Source: Mesorhizobium wenxiniae (GTDB lineage Bacteria; Pseudomonadota; Alphaproteobacteria; Rhizobiales; Rhizobiaceae). From it: a stretch of DNA of 64,000 nucleotides. Positions 56,910 to 64,000 of the stretch are shown here, piece after piece. The DNA lies in the NCBI RefSeq assembly GCF_002284535.1, contig NZ_NPKH01000011.1, forward strand, positions 199,115-263,114, written 5' to 3'. The notes under the pieces were generated by a model. It was not told the origin of the DNA and did not search any database. It saw only the letters and a program-made list of their open reading frames with translations. A program made the translations under genes and the position numbers. Position 1 is the first letter of the stretch, and each line of letters begins with the position of its first letter.

Positions 56910-57911
56910 ATGTCTCTCCGCTTCGCTCTTCTTGGTGCAGGCCGCATCGGCAAGGTCCACGCCCGTGCCATCGGTTCCAATCCGCAGGCCAGACTGGTCG
57001 CAGTTGCCGATGCCTTCGAGAAGGCAGCGACGGAGCTGGCGTCGGCCTATGGCGCGGAAGTACGCACTATCGAGGCAATCGAAAAAGCCGGGGATATCGA
57101 TGCGGTCATCATCTGCACGCCGACCGACACCCATGCCGATCTGATTGAGCAGTTCGCCAAGGCCGGCAAGGCGATCTTCTGCGAGAAGCCGATCGACCTC
57201 GACGCCGGCAGAGTGGAAGAATGCCTGGCCGTGGTCGACAAGGCCGGCGCCACTTTGATGGTCGGCTTCAACCGCCGCTTCGATCCGCATTTCGCCGCCG
57301 TGCGCAAGGCGATCGACGACGGTGCCATCGGCACCGTCGAGATGGTGACCATCACGTCGCGCGATCCCGGCCCGCCGCCGCTCGACTATATCGGCCGCTC
57401 GGGCGGGATCTTCCGCGACATGACCATCCATGATTTCGACATGGCGCGCTTCCTGCTCGGCGAGGAGCCGGTGGCGGTCAGCGCCCATGCCTCGGTGCTG
57501 GTCGACAGACAAATCGGCGAGGCCGGCGATTTCGACAGCGTCAGCGTCATCCTCGAAACCGCCTCCGGCAAGCAGTGCATCATCTCCAATTCGCGGCGCG
57601 CCACCTATGGCTACGACCAGCGCATCGAGGTGCATGGCTCGAAAGGCATGGTCGCGGCCGAGAACCAGCGGCCGGTGTCGATCGAACTGGCCAATGAGAA
57701 AGGCTATACGCGCCCGCCGCTGCACGACTTCTTCATGACCCGCTACCTCGACGCCTATGCCAACGAGATCGCCGCCTTCATCGCGGCGGCGACATCAGGC
57801 AACAAGGCCGCACCGAGCGGCAAGGATGGGCTCGTCGCGCTGCGGCTGGCGGACGCGGCGCTAAAATCGGCCAGGGACGGCAAGACCGTCCGCCTCGACA
57901 AAACCATCTGA
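56910..57911 (+). CDS. Inositol 2-dehydrogenase-like Gfo/Idh/MocA oxidoreductase
   Basis: 333 residues. Rossmann N-terminus LLGAGRIGKVHARAIGSN; IFCEKPIDLDAGRV holds the conserved Lys; FRDMTIHDFDMARFLLG holds the catalytic Asp/His pair. This is the IdhA/IolG type that oxidises myo-inositol to scyllo-inosose, and MocA is its relative in rhizopine breakdown. It follows the importer by 129 bp. Exact substrate not determinable. Confidence 0.88.
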   Translation: MSLRFALLGAGRIGKVHARAIGSNPQARLVAVADAFEKAATELASAYGAEVRTIEAIEKAGDIDAVIICTPTDTHADLIEQFAKAGKAIFCEKPIDLDAGRVEECLAVVDKAGATLMVGFNRRFDPHFAAVRKAIDDGAIGTVEMVTITSRDPGPPPLDYIGRSGGIFRDMTIHDFDMARFLLGEEPVAVSAHASVLVDRQIGEAGDFDSVSVILETASGKQCIISNSRRATYGYDQRIEVHGSKGMVAAENQRPVSIELANEKGYTRPPLHDFFMTRYLDAYANEIAAFIAAATSGNKAAPSGKDGLVALRLADAALKSARDGKTVRLDKTI

Positions 57912-57938
57912 AGCAACACCAAGTACAGGAGCAAGGCG

Positions 57939-58733
57939 ATGAACGGTTCCGCCGGTCGCAATTCCGAAACACGCGCCATCGTCACCGGCGGCGCGCAAGG
58001 CATCGGCTTCGCCGTCGCCGAGGCGCTGGCCGATGAGGGCTGCCGGGCGTTGGCGCTAATCGGACGCTCGCAGGAGAAGGGCGACAAGGCCGTCGCCACC
58101 CTCAAGAAGTCGGGCGTCGACGCGATTTTCATCAGCGCCGATGTCGCCCAAGTGGCCGACTGCAAGCAGGCCGTCGAAACGGCGATCGCTCATTTCGGCA
58201 CCGTCAACGCGCTGGTCAACGCCGCCGCCACCTCGGCCCGCGGATCACTGGTCGAGACCTCCGAGGAAACATTCGACCAGATCTTCCAGACCAATGTGCG
58301 CGGCCCCTTCTTCCTGATGCAGGGTCTGGTGGCGCACCTGCTCGACCGCAAGGCGCCTGGCTCGATTGTCAACGTGCTGTCGATGTCGGCGCATTGCGGC
58401 CAGTCGTTCCTGACGCCCTATTCGTCGAGCAAGGGCGCTCTCATGACGCTGACCAAGAATGTCGCCAACGCCTATCGCAGCAATCGCATCCGCTGCAACG
58501 CGGTGCTGCCTGGCTGGATGGACACCGAGGGCGAGGACATCGTGCAGAAGAAATGGCACGCGGCACCCGACGACTGGCTGGAAAAGGCCGAGGCCGCGCA
58601 GCCGATGGGCCAGTTGGTGAAGCCGGACCAGCTTGCCCGGCTGATCAGCTATATGGTCAGCCCGCAGTCGGGCGTCATGACCGGATCGCTGGTCGATTAC
58701 GACCAGAACGTTGCCGGAGCGGGCGCAGAGTAG
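57939..58733 (+). CDS. Short-chain dehydrogenase/reductase
   Basis: 264 residues, classical SDR with TGGAQGIG cofactor site, NAAATS region, catalytic Ser in LSMSAH and YSSSKGA. It is 27 bp after the inositol-dehydrogenase-like gene, so probably oxidises or reduces a related cyclitol intermediate (inference). Confidence 0.87.
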   Translation: MNGSAGRNSETRAIVTGGAQGIGFAVAEALADEGCRALALIGRSQEKGDKAVATLKKSGVDAIFISADVAQVADCKQAVETAIAHFGTVNALVNAAATSARGSLVETSEETFDQIFQTNVRGPFFLMQGLVAHLLDRKAPGSIVNVLSMSAHCGQSFLTPYSSSKGALMTLTKNVANAYRSNRIRCNAVLPGWMDTEGEDIVQKKWHAAPDDWLEKAEAAQPMGQLVKPDQLARLISYMVSPQSGVMTGSLVDYDQNVAGAGAE

Positions 58734-58777
58734 CATCAGGGCGTGACAAGCGCCCCGGCTTCGGCTATAGGGCTGGC

Positions 58778-58855
58778 ATGATCCACCTGACCGCCTCGTT
58801 CTGGTACTTTAGCTACGGCAGCTCGCTGGCGGCGGGAGGATTGCGCTCGATCTGA
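58778..58855 (+). CDS. Leader peptide of the aroG attenuator
   Basis: 25 codons, MIHLTASFWYFSYGSSLAAG then GLRSI. Residues 8-13 are FWYFSY, five aromatic residues in six, which is extreme for a short ORF. It lies 88 bp upstream of the DAHP synthase start and in front of a terminator with an alternative antiterminator. It looks like a ribosome-stalling leader that senses charged tRNA-Phe, -Tyr and -Trp. Confidence 0.8.
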   Translation: MIHLTASFWYFSYGSSLAAGGLRSI

Positions 58856-58904
58856 AGATTGCAGCATCAAAATCCGAACAGCCGCCAGACCTGGCGGCTT
58901 TTTT
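58825..58904 (+). terminator. Attenuator terminator/antiterminator before aroG
   Basis: Terminator stem AGCCGCCA (58880-58887), loop GACC, TGGCGGCT (58892-58899), then a run of six T. The leader sequence GCTGGCGGC (58825-58833) can pair instead with GCCGCCAG (58881-58888), preventing terminator formation. Confidence 0.82.
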
Positions 58905-58943
58905 GTTTCAGCCGGCAGGTCTCCCAATCAGGAGCAGAAAGCC

Positions 58944-60035
58944 GTGTTGACCACCACCGACGATCTTCGGGTCAAGGAAATAAGGGAATTGAGTACGCCG
59001 GACCAGGTGATGCGGGAGATACCGCGCACGCTGACGGCGACGCGGACCGTTACCGCGTCACGCAACGCGATCCACGCCGTGCTGACCGGCGCCGATGATC
59101 GGCTGATCGTCGTCGTCGGCCCCTGTTCGATCCACGACCCGGCCGCTGCCGTAGACTATGCCAGCCGTCTGGCGACGCTGCGCGAGAGCCTGTCGGACCG
59201 GCTGGAGATCGTGATGCGCGTGTATTTCGAGAAGCCGCGCACAACGGTCGGCTGGAAGGGCCTGATCAACGATCCCGACCTGGACGGCAGCTTCAACATC
59301 GACAAGGGGCTGAGGCTGGCCCGCAACGTGCTCTCCGCCGTCAACAATCTCGGCCTTCCGGCGGCGACCGAATTCCTCGACATGGCCACCCCCCAATACA
59401 TTGCCGATCTCGTCGCCTGGGGGGCGATCGGCGCGCGCACGACAGAGAGCCAGATCCATCGGGAACTCGCATCCGGCCTGTCCTGCCCTGTCGGCTTCAA
59501 GAACGGCACCGACGGCAATTTGCGGATCGCCGCCGAGGCGGTGAAATCCGCCGCCCAGCCGCATCATTTCATGGCGGTGACGAAGGGCGGGCGCAGCGCC
59601 ATCGCGACGACCACCGGCAACGAGGACTGCCACGTCATCCTGCGCGGCGGCATTATGCCGAACTATGACGCAACGAGCATAGCTGCCGCCTGCGCGGAGC
59701 TCGGTCGGGTCGGGGTAGCACCTCGGCTGATGATCGATGTCAGCCACGCCAACAGCAACAAGAAGCCTGAGAACCAGCCGACGGTGGCGGCTGACGTGGC
59801 GGGCCAGGTCGCAGCAGGCGACGCGCGCATCATCGGCGTCATGATCGAGAGCAACTTCGTCGCCGGCCGGCAGGAGGTCATGCCCAACAAGCCGCTGGTC
59901 TATGGCCAGAGCATCACCGATGGCTGCATCGACTGGGCAACCACCGAGACGGTGCTGCACGGCCTTGCCGACGCCGTCGAGCGGCGCCGGTCAGCGCGAC
60001 GCGCAATGATATCAAGCCGTCCGGGAGCCGCCTGA
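58944..60035 (+). CDS. aroG: 3-deoxy-7-phosphoheptulonate synthase (class I, AroFGH type)
   Basis: First step of the shikimate pathway: PEP plus erythrose-4-phosphate. 363 residues starting at GTG with AGGAGC upstream. IVVVGPCSIHDP, RVYFEKPRTTVGWKGLINDP, GARTTESQIHRELASGL, CPVGFKNGTDG and MIDVSHANSNKKP are class I signatures in order. The F, G or H isozyme cannot be chosen with certainty; the upstream leader contains all three aromatic residues. The gene interrupts the inositol region. Confidence 0.95.
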   Translation: MLTTTDDLRVKEIRELSTPDQVMREIPRTLTATRTVTASRNAIHAVLTGADDRLIVVVGPCSIHDPAAAVDYASRLATLRESLSDRLEIVMRVYFEKPRTTVGWKGLINDPDLDGSFNIDKGLRLARNVLSAVNNLGLPAATEFLDMATPQYIADLVAWGAIGARTTESQIHRELASGLSCPVGFKNGTDGNLRIAAEAVKSAAQPHHFMAVTKGGRSAIATTTGNEDCHVILRGGIMPNYDATSIAAACAELGRVGVAPRLMIDVSHANSNKKPENQPTVAADVAGQVAAGDARIIGVMIESNFVAGRQEVMPNKPLVYGQSITDGCIDWATTETVLHGLADAVERRRSARRAMISSRPGAA

Positions 60036-60091
60036 CGCGCTCCTCTTGTTGCAAGGGTGCTGAAACTCGGCAGCGCGGCGCCCCCGGCGGA

Positions 60092-60727
60092 TCACGCCGC
60101 GCTGAGTCCTTCCCAGACAGTGAACACCGAGACGGCGAACAGCAACAGCCCGGCCGCCCGGCCGGCAAGAGCGGTCGCCTGCGGATTGGCGACCAGCAGG
60201 TTACGGCTGCGGCCGGCGGTGATCGCAAGCCCGCCATAGATGGCGGCCTGGGTGAGGACCGTCAGCAACCCCATGACGGTTGCCTGCATCCAGATCGGAC
60301 CGTAGGCGGGCTTCAAGAACTGCGGATAGACGGCAAGGACGAAAAGATAGGCCTTCGGATTGATCAGGCAGGTCATCAGCCCTTGGCGAAACGCCTTCCA
60401 GGCAGTGCGGCTGCCGGCGGGCGCGTTATCGCCGACGGTGATGGAGCTGCGCATCAGAGTAATGCCGATGAAGGCCATATAGGCGGCGCCGGCGATCAGG
60501 AGCGGCTTGAACAGGATCGGCACGAAATGCATCAGCAGGCCGACGCCGACCGCGCCGTTCAGCGTATGCACCATGCCGCCCAGCATGATGCCGCCGGTCG
60601 CCGCCAATCCTCTGTCGCGTCCGCCGGTCAGCGCATTGGCAAGCACGAACAGCATGTCCATGCCCGGCACGGCGATGATGCCGAACAGGAGAATGAAGAA
60701 CAGCCAGAGGTTTTCCGTGTAGCTCAT
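60092..60727 (-). CDS. LysE/RhtB-family amino acid exporter
   Basis: 211 residues, six hydrophobic segments. LFGIIAVPGMDMLFVLANAL with TGGRDRGLAATGGIMLGGMV is the LysE/RhtB signature. It exports amino acids or related metabolites. Divergent from a WYL regulator, with the sequence GTCAGTTGCC directly before its ATG repeated in the regulator promoter. Confidence 0.9.
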   Translation of the reverse strand: MSYTENLWLFFILLFGIIAVPGMDMLFVLANALTGGRDRGLAATGGIMLGGMVHTLNGAVGVGLLMHFVPILFKPLLIAGAAYMAFIGITLMRSSITVGDNAPAGSRTAWKAFRQGLMTCLINPKAYLFVLAVYPQFLKPAYGPIWMQATVMGLLTVLTQAAIYGGLAITAGRSRNLLVANPQATALAGRAAGLLLFAVSVFTVWEGLSAA

Positions 60728-60810
60728 GTCAGTTGCCTGCCGTCTGGCGCCGCAAAGCCGCAGCTGAACCTGTTGATTTTCAAACCGATAGGCCGCCCTA
60801 TAGGTGATCC

Positions 60811-60834
60811 CAACTGACGGGGTGTTGTCAGTTG
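60811..60834. promoter_or_regulatory. Perfect palindrome at the start of the WYL regulator gene
   Basis: CAACTGAC (60811-60818) GGGGTGTT GTCAGTTG (60827-60834). GTCAGTTGCC recurs at 60728-60737, next to the lysE start. A likely operator for the regulator. Confidence 0.6.
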
Positions 60835-61554
60835 CCTTCGAGGTTGAATGAATTGCGCAAGGCGTCGCGTCTGTTCGAGATCATCCAGATCCTGCGGCTA
60901 GCCAGAGAGCCGGTGACCGCGGCAATGATTGCCGAGCGTCTGGAAGTGACGATGCGCTCGGTCTATCGCGATATTGCCGCTTTGCAGGCGATGCGTGTGC
61001 CGATCCAAGGCGGCCGCGGCATTGGCTATATCCTGCGCCCCGGCTTCGACCTGCCGCCGCTGATGTTTTCGATCGAGGAGATGGAGGCGATCGTGTTGTC
61101 GCTGGCGTTGCTGGAGCGCACCGGCGACAGCGAGCTGAAGCAGGCGGCCAAGCGCGTTAGCGCCAAGATCGCCGGCGCGGTGCCGCCGCCTTTGCGCCAG
61201 ACGCTCGATGCCAATGCCCTGAATGCCTGGGGATTCGCAGCACCTTCGGCCTCGGCGGTCGATCTGGCGCTGGTTCGCCGCGTCATCCGCGACGAGGAAA
61301 AGCTCGACCTCTCCTATTGCGATGAAGCGGGCCGGGCGACCGAACGCATCATCCGCCCGATCGCCCTCATCTACTATGCCGAAACCGCCAACATCGTCGC
61401 CTGGTGCGAACTCCGCCAGGCCATCCGCAATTTCCGCAGCGACCGCATCGATGACTGCCAGCCGACAGGCCTATGGTTCAAGGGCGAAGGCGATGATCTG
61501 CGGCAGCTCTGGGTGGACGGGTGGGAGATCAACGCCACAACCGCCGGCAACTGA
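60832..61554 (+). CDS. YafY-type HTH/WYL transcriptional regulator
   Basis: 240 residues if started at TTG 60832. N-terminal winged helix LFEIIQILRLAREPVTAAMI ... SVYRDIAALQ; C-terminal WYL domain (LSYCDEAGRATERIIRP, LIYYAETANIVAWCE). An alternative TTG start at 60844 would remove the start from the palindrome. Probably controls the divergent lysE. Confidence 0.83.
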   Translation: MPSRLNELRKASRLFEIIQILRLAREPVTAAMIAERLEVTMRSVYRDIAALQAMRVPIQGGRGIGYILRPGFDLPPLMFSIEEMEAIVLSLALLERTGDSELKQAAKRVSAKIAGAVPPPLRQTLDANALNAWGFAAPSASAVDLALVRRVIRDEEKLDLSYCDEAGRATERIIRPIALIYYAETANIVAWCELRQAIRNFRSDRIDDCQPTGLWFKGEGDDLRQLWVDGWEINATTAGN

Positions 61555-61578
61555 TGCGTCGCCGGCTTCCAGGTTGAG

Positions 61579-62688
61579 CTATCTAACATCCACCCAGCGC
61601 TTTTCCTCGAACGAGCGCGCCATGGCATGCACGGTGCGCTCGATTTCGAGTCCTTCGTCGAAATCGATGATGCGCGCCGGCTTGCCGGCAAGCCGCGCCA
61701 AAAGTTCCCGGCATTCGATGATCTTGAGGTCGTTGAAGCCGAGACCGTGGCCGGGTGCCGGCAGGAAGGCGTCGTAGGGCTTGTGATGCGGCGCCACCAG
61801 GATAGTGCGATAGCCTTGCTCGGTCGGCCGGTCTGATGTGAGGTAGAGCTGGAACTCGTTCATCCGCTCCTGGTCGTACTGGATCGAGCCCTTCGAGCCG
61901 AAGATCTGGATGGCGATCCGGCCCTTGCGGCCCCAGGCCGAACGATTGACCAGCAGCGTGCCGGCAATGCCGTTTTCGAGATGCATCAGCACGTTGGCGA
62001 TGTCGTAGGTCTCGACCGCGCGGCGCCCGCCCGACGCAACGCGGCGATCGGCATAGGGTTTTGCCATATCGCACATCACGCGGGCGACGCGGCCGAACAG
62101 CACGGCGACCAGCGACAGCGGATGCACGGCGAAATCGTCGAGCGCGCCGTAACCGGACGCCGCCTCGTGCTTCCAGAAGAATAGCGCCTCCGGGTCGGCC
62201 ATGAAATCCTCATCCATCTCGACGCGCAGATGGTTGACCTCGCCGATGATTTTCTCGTCGAGCAGCGCACCGATGTGGCGGATGGCCGGGTTCTGGATGT
62301 AGTTGTAGCCGAGAGCGGCCACCTTGCCGGACTTTTGCGCCGCCGCCGCCATGGCTTGCGCCTCGGCAAAACTCGGCGCCATCGGCTTTTCGCACCACAG
62401 ATGCTTGCCGGCTTCGAGGATGGCGATGGCCATTTCCGGGTGGAACTGGTTGGGCGTGGTCAGCGAGACGATATCGACATCCGGATCATCGACGACGGCA
62501 CGCCAGTCGCCGGAGGCCCTGGCGAAGCCGAATTCGCTGGCACGACGTTTGGCAAGATCCTCATTGACCTCGCCGAGATGGACCAGCCTTGGCTTGGCCA
62601 CGTCGGGAAAGACGGTGCCGACCGCGTTCCAGGCGATGGCGTGACACTTGCCCATGAACCCCGTGCCGATAAGACCGACTCCGACCAT
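61579..62688 (-). CDS. Gfo/Idh/MocA family oxidoreductase
   Basis: 369 residues. VGLIGTGFMGKCHAIAWNAV is the NAD(P) site; HLWCEKPMAPSFAEAQ the EKP motif; GALDDFAVHPLSLVAVLFG the catalytic Asp/His region. It lies divergent to the RpiR regulator and iolC, the same place as a Gfo/Idh gene beside iolR-iolC in Sinorhizobium. Likely substrate is an inositol isomer or derivative. Confidence 0.87.
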   Translation of the reverse strand: MVGVGLIGTGFMGKCHAIAWNAVGTVFPDVAKPRLVHLGEVNEDLAKRRASEFGFARASGDWRAVVDDPDVDIVSLTTPNQFHPEMAIAILEAGKHLWCEKPMAPSFAEAQAMAAAAQKSGKVAALGYNYIQNPAIRHIGALLDEKIIGEVNHLRVEMDEDFMADPEALFFWKHEAASGYGALDDFAVHPLSLVAVLFGRVARVMCDMAKPYADRRVASGGRRAVETYDIANVLMHLENGIAGTLLVNRSAWGRKGRIAIQIFGSKGSIQYDQERMNEFQLYLTSDRPTEQGYRTILVAPHHKPYDAFLPAPGHGLGFNDLKIIECRELLARLAGKPARIIDFDEGLEIERTVHAMARSFEEKRWVDVR

Positions 62689-62731
62689 TTCCCTTGTCTC
62701 CGTCGCCAGAAAGATTGTGTGGATGAATTAG

Positions 62732-62752
62732 TCCATTTTATCCAGAAATGGA
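62732..62752. promoter_or_regulatory. Inverted repeat in the Gfo/Idh - rpiR divergent promoter
   Basis: TCCATTT (62732-62738) and AAATGGA (62746-62752), a perfect 7-bp inverted repeat with a 7-bp spacer. The immediate right flank GGAACGCATG resembles half of the IolR site. Confidence 0.5.
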
Positions 62753-62842
62753 ACGCATGCCTCATTTTTTATGGCCTTCTTGCACAGGCTCGCTATGATG
62801 GGGCACACACGGCATCGACTGATGAGCCTGGGCGGAGCGACG

Positions 62843-63688
62843 ATGGACGAACGGGTGCCCCGCGATTTCGAGACGCTGCGGACGACGATCCTGGAACGGC
62901 GCCATAGCCTGCCCAAGCGTATCGCGCAGATCGCCGCCTATGCGCTCGACAATCCTGACGACATTGCCTTCGGCACGGCCGCCAGCATCGCCGCTTCGGC
63001 CGGCGTCCAGCCTTCGACCTTGATCCGCTTCGCCCAGCAGCTCGGCTTCGACGGCTTCACCAGTCTGCAGCTGGTGTTTCGCGAGCGCCTGCGTGAGCGC
63101 AATTCGTCCTATGACGAACGACTGGCGGCATTGCGCGCCAAGGCCGAGGAAGGCGCCGGTCACCGGGCGATCTTCGACGGCTTCGTCGCCGCGGCCGGCA
63201 CCTCGCTCAACGATATTTCAGGCAGGTTGAACGAAGACCATTTCGAAGATGCGATCGCCTTGCTGGCAAAGGCGGAGACCATCTATGTGCTGGCCAAGCG
63301 CCGCTCGTATCCGGTCGCCTCCTACATCGCCTATGCGCTGGGCAAGCTCAAGATCCGCAACCAGCTGATCGAATCGGCCGCCGGCCTCAACGCCGAGATG
63401 ATCAGCTTTGCCTCGCCCAGGGATGCCGTCATCGCCATCAGTTTCTCACCCTATGCCCCGGCGGCCATCGACGAGGCGCGCGTCATTTCCGAGCAAGGCG
63501 TTCCGATCGTGGCGATCACAGACAGTTCCTTTTCGCCGCTCGCCCAGTTCGCCAAGGTCTGGTTCGAAGTCGCCGAGGCCGATTTCGCCGGCTTCCGCTC
63601 GTTGTCAGCGACGATGGCGCTGGCCATGGCGCTGACCGTTGCGGTTGGCGAGAAGCGGCGCGACGCTGGCCGCAAGCGCAAGGCCTGA
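62843..63688 (+). CDS. iolR: RpiR/MurR-family regulator, IolR-like
   Basis: 281 residues: N-terminal RpiR HTH (LPKRIAQIAAYALDNPDDIA, then ASAGVQPSTLIRFAQQLGF) and C-terminal SIS sugar-phosphate domain (VIAISFSPYAPAAIDEARV). MDERVPRDFE at 62843 is chosen for its GGAGCG site; Met at 62822 or 62771 is possible. Immediately upstream of iolC, the position of S. meliloti IolR, a repressor of inositol genes. Confidence 0.86.
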   Translation: MDERVPRDFETLRTTILERRHSLPKRIAQIAAYALDNPDDIAFGTAASIAASAGVQPSTLIRFAQQLGFDGFTSLQLVFRERLRERNSSYDERLAALRAKAEEGAGHRAIFDGFVAAAGTSLNDISGRLNEDHFEDAIALLAKAETIYVLAKRRSYPVASYIAYALGKLKIRNQLIESAAGLNAEMISFASPRDAVIAISFSPYAPAAIDEARVISEQGVPIVAITDSSFSPLAQFAKVWFEVAEADFAGFRSLSATMALAMALTVAVGEKRRDAGRKRKA

Positions 63689-63707
63689 CAGGCTACTTTT
63701 CAGCAAA

Positions 63708-63721
63708 GGAATGCGCGTTCC
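63708..63721. promoter_or_regulatory. Candidate IolR site upstream of iolC
   Basis: GGAA-TGCGCG-TTCC, an exact match to the GGAA-N6-TTCC motif reported at inositol promoters of Sinorhizobium. It lies about 97 bp before the iolC start. Confidence 0.7.
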
Positions 63722-63818
63722 ATATTGACTATGGATTGGAATTATTATTTCATATTACCGGCGCCACGCTGCCGCTCGCGCGTGTACCCCAAGACAACAA
63801 GGCTGATGGGAGGTTCGA

Positions 63819-64000
63819 ATGGGCGAAGCCATGGACGCGAAACATGCGCCGCTCGACGTCATCACCATTGGCCGCGCCTCGGTCGATCTCTATGGCCAGC
63901 AGATCGGCTCGCGCTTGGAGGACATCACCTCCTTTGCCAAGTCGGTCGGCGGCTGTCCGGCCAACATTTCGGTCGGCACGGCGAGGCTCGGCCTGCGCTC
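63819..64000 (+). CDS. iolC: 5-dehydro-2-deoxygluconokinase, partial
   Basis: The first 60 codons of a PfkB-type sugar kinase, cut by the right window edge. DVITIGRASVDLYGQQIGSR and FAKSVGGCPANISVGTARLG are the IolC N-terminal substrate motifs. GGGAGG precedes the ATG at 63819. It phosphorylates DKG in myo-inositol breakdown; iolD, iolE and iolB probably follow outside the window. Confidence 0.92.
   Translation, partial: MGEAMDAKHAPLDVITIGRASVDLYGQQIGSRLEDITSFAKSVGGCPANISVGTARLGLR

Noticed and set aside
60057..60110. AGCGCGGCG/CGCCGCGCT inverted repeat between aroG and lysE as terminator
   Set aside because: No T-run on either strand and one arm lies in the lysE coding region.
1..64000. tRNA, rRNA, CRISPR array, prophage or complete insertion sequence
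   Set aside because: None was recognised by reading both strands; short or diverged RNAs could still have been missed.

Overview
The window is a chromosomal segment from a GC-rich alphaproteobacterium of the order Hyphomicrobiales (Rhizobiales), most likely Mesorhizobium or a close relative. The support is gene content and order: chvI-chvG-hprK-manX-ptsH-ahcY-divL, hisB-hisH-hisA-hisF-hisE-coaA beside hslV/hslU, trpF-trpB-trpA-accD-folC, and a rhizobial inositol/rhizopine region. Rhizobial-type interspersed palindromes fill many spacers. I see no rRNA, tRNA, CRISPR array, prophage or intact insertion sequence.

Layout. 1-4306: a translation block on the minus strand (pheS, rplT, rpmI, infC) with two tandem ICMT-like membrane methyltransferase paralogues between rpmI and infC. 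4518-13528: plus-strand genes for an esterase, a BenE-type transporter, a DUF2852 protein, a YgjP-type metallopeptidase, and then trpF-trpB-trpA-accD-folC. 13529-13937: a spacer with a dispersed repeat and the tail of a lost RES-domain gene. 13938-28857: minus-strand genes for a cupin, thioredoxin, AddA/AddB recombination, MurU and a TsaE-AmgK fusion (peptidoglycan recycling plus tRNA t6A), DivL (cell cycle), AhcY, and a truncated PTS (HPr, EIIA). 29022-32140: HprK and the ChvG/ChvI acid and envelope two-component system. 32485-36064: pckA, arfB, a decayed LysM gene, alkB. 36111-42486: gtrA, coaA and a his operon carrying an arginase-like gene, a DUF1330 gene and a DUF2628 gene. 42711-47021: hslV, a GNAT gene, a UPF0314 gene, hslU and a DUF1402 gene. 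47177-49425: an accessory AraC / cupin / SDR module.

49498-64000 is the metabolic core of interest. A minus-strand ferredoxin reductase, Rieske ferredoxin and membrane desaturase-type oxygenase (mocF, mocE, mocD-like) face a LacI regulator and a plus-strand sugar-type ABC importer of the inositol/rhizopine class (binding protein, permease, ATPase). An inositol-2-dehydrogenase-like MocA-family enzyme and an SDR follow. After aroG (DAHP synthase), LysE and a WYL regulator come a second MocA-family dehydrogenase, an IolR-like RpiR regulator and the start of iolC. Together these look like uptake, oxidative trimming and dehydrogenation of inositols or inositol-derived rhizopines that feed the iol pathway.

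The less expected signals are regulatory. A 25-codon leader peptide rich in Phe/Trp/Tyr, with terminator and antiterminator, precedes aroG. A 16-bp motif is shared by the mocD/lacI and importer promoters. A GGAA-N6-TTCC site precedes iolC. A crossing pair of inverted repeats lies between the importer binding-protein and permease genes. A perfect palindrome lies upstream of ahcY.
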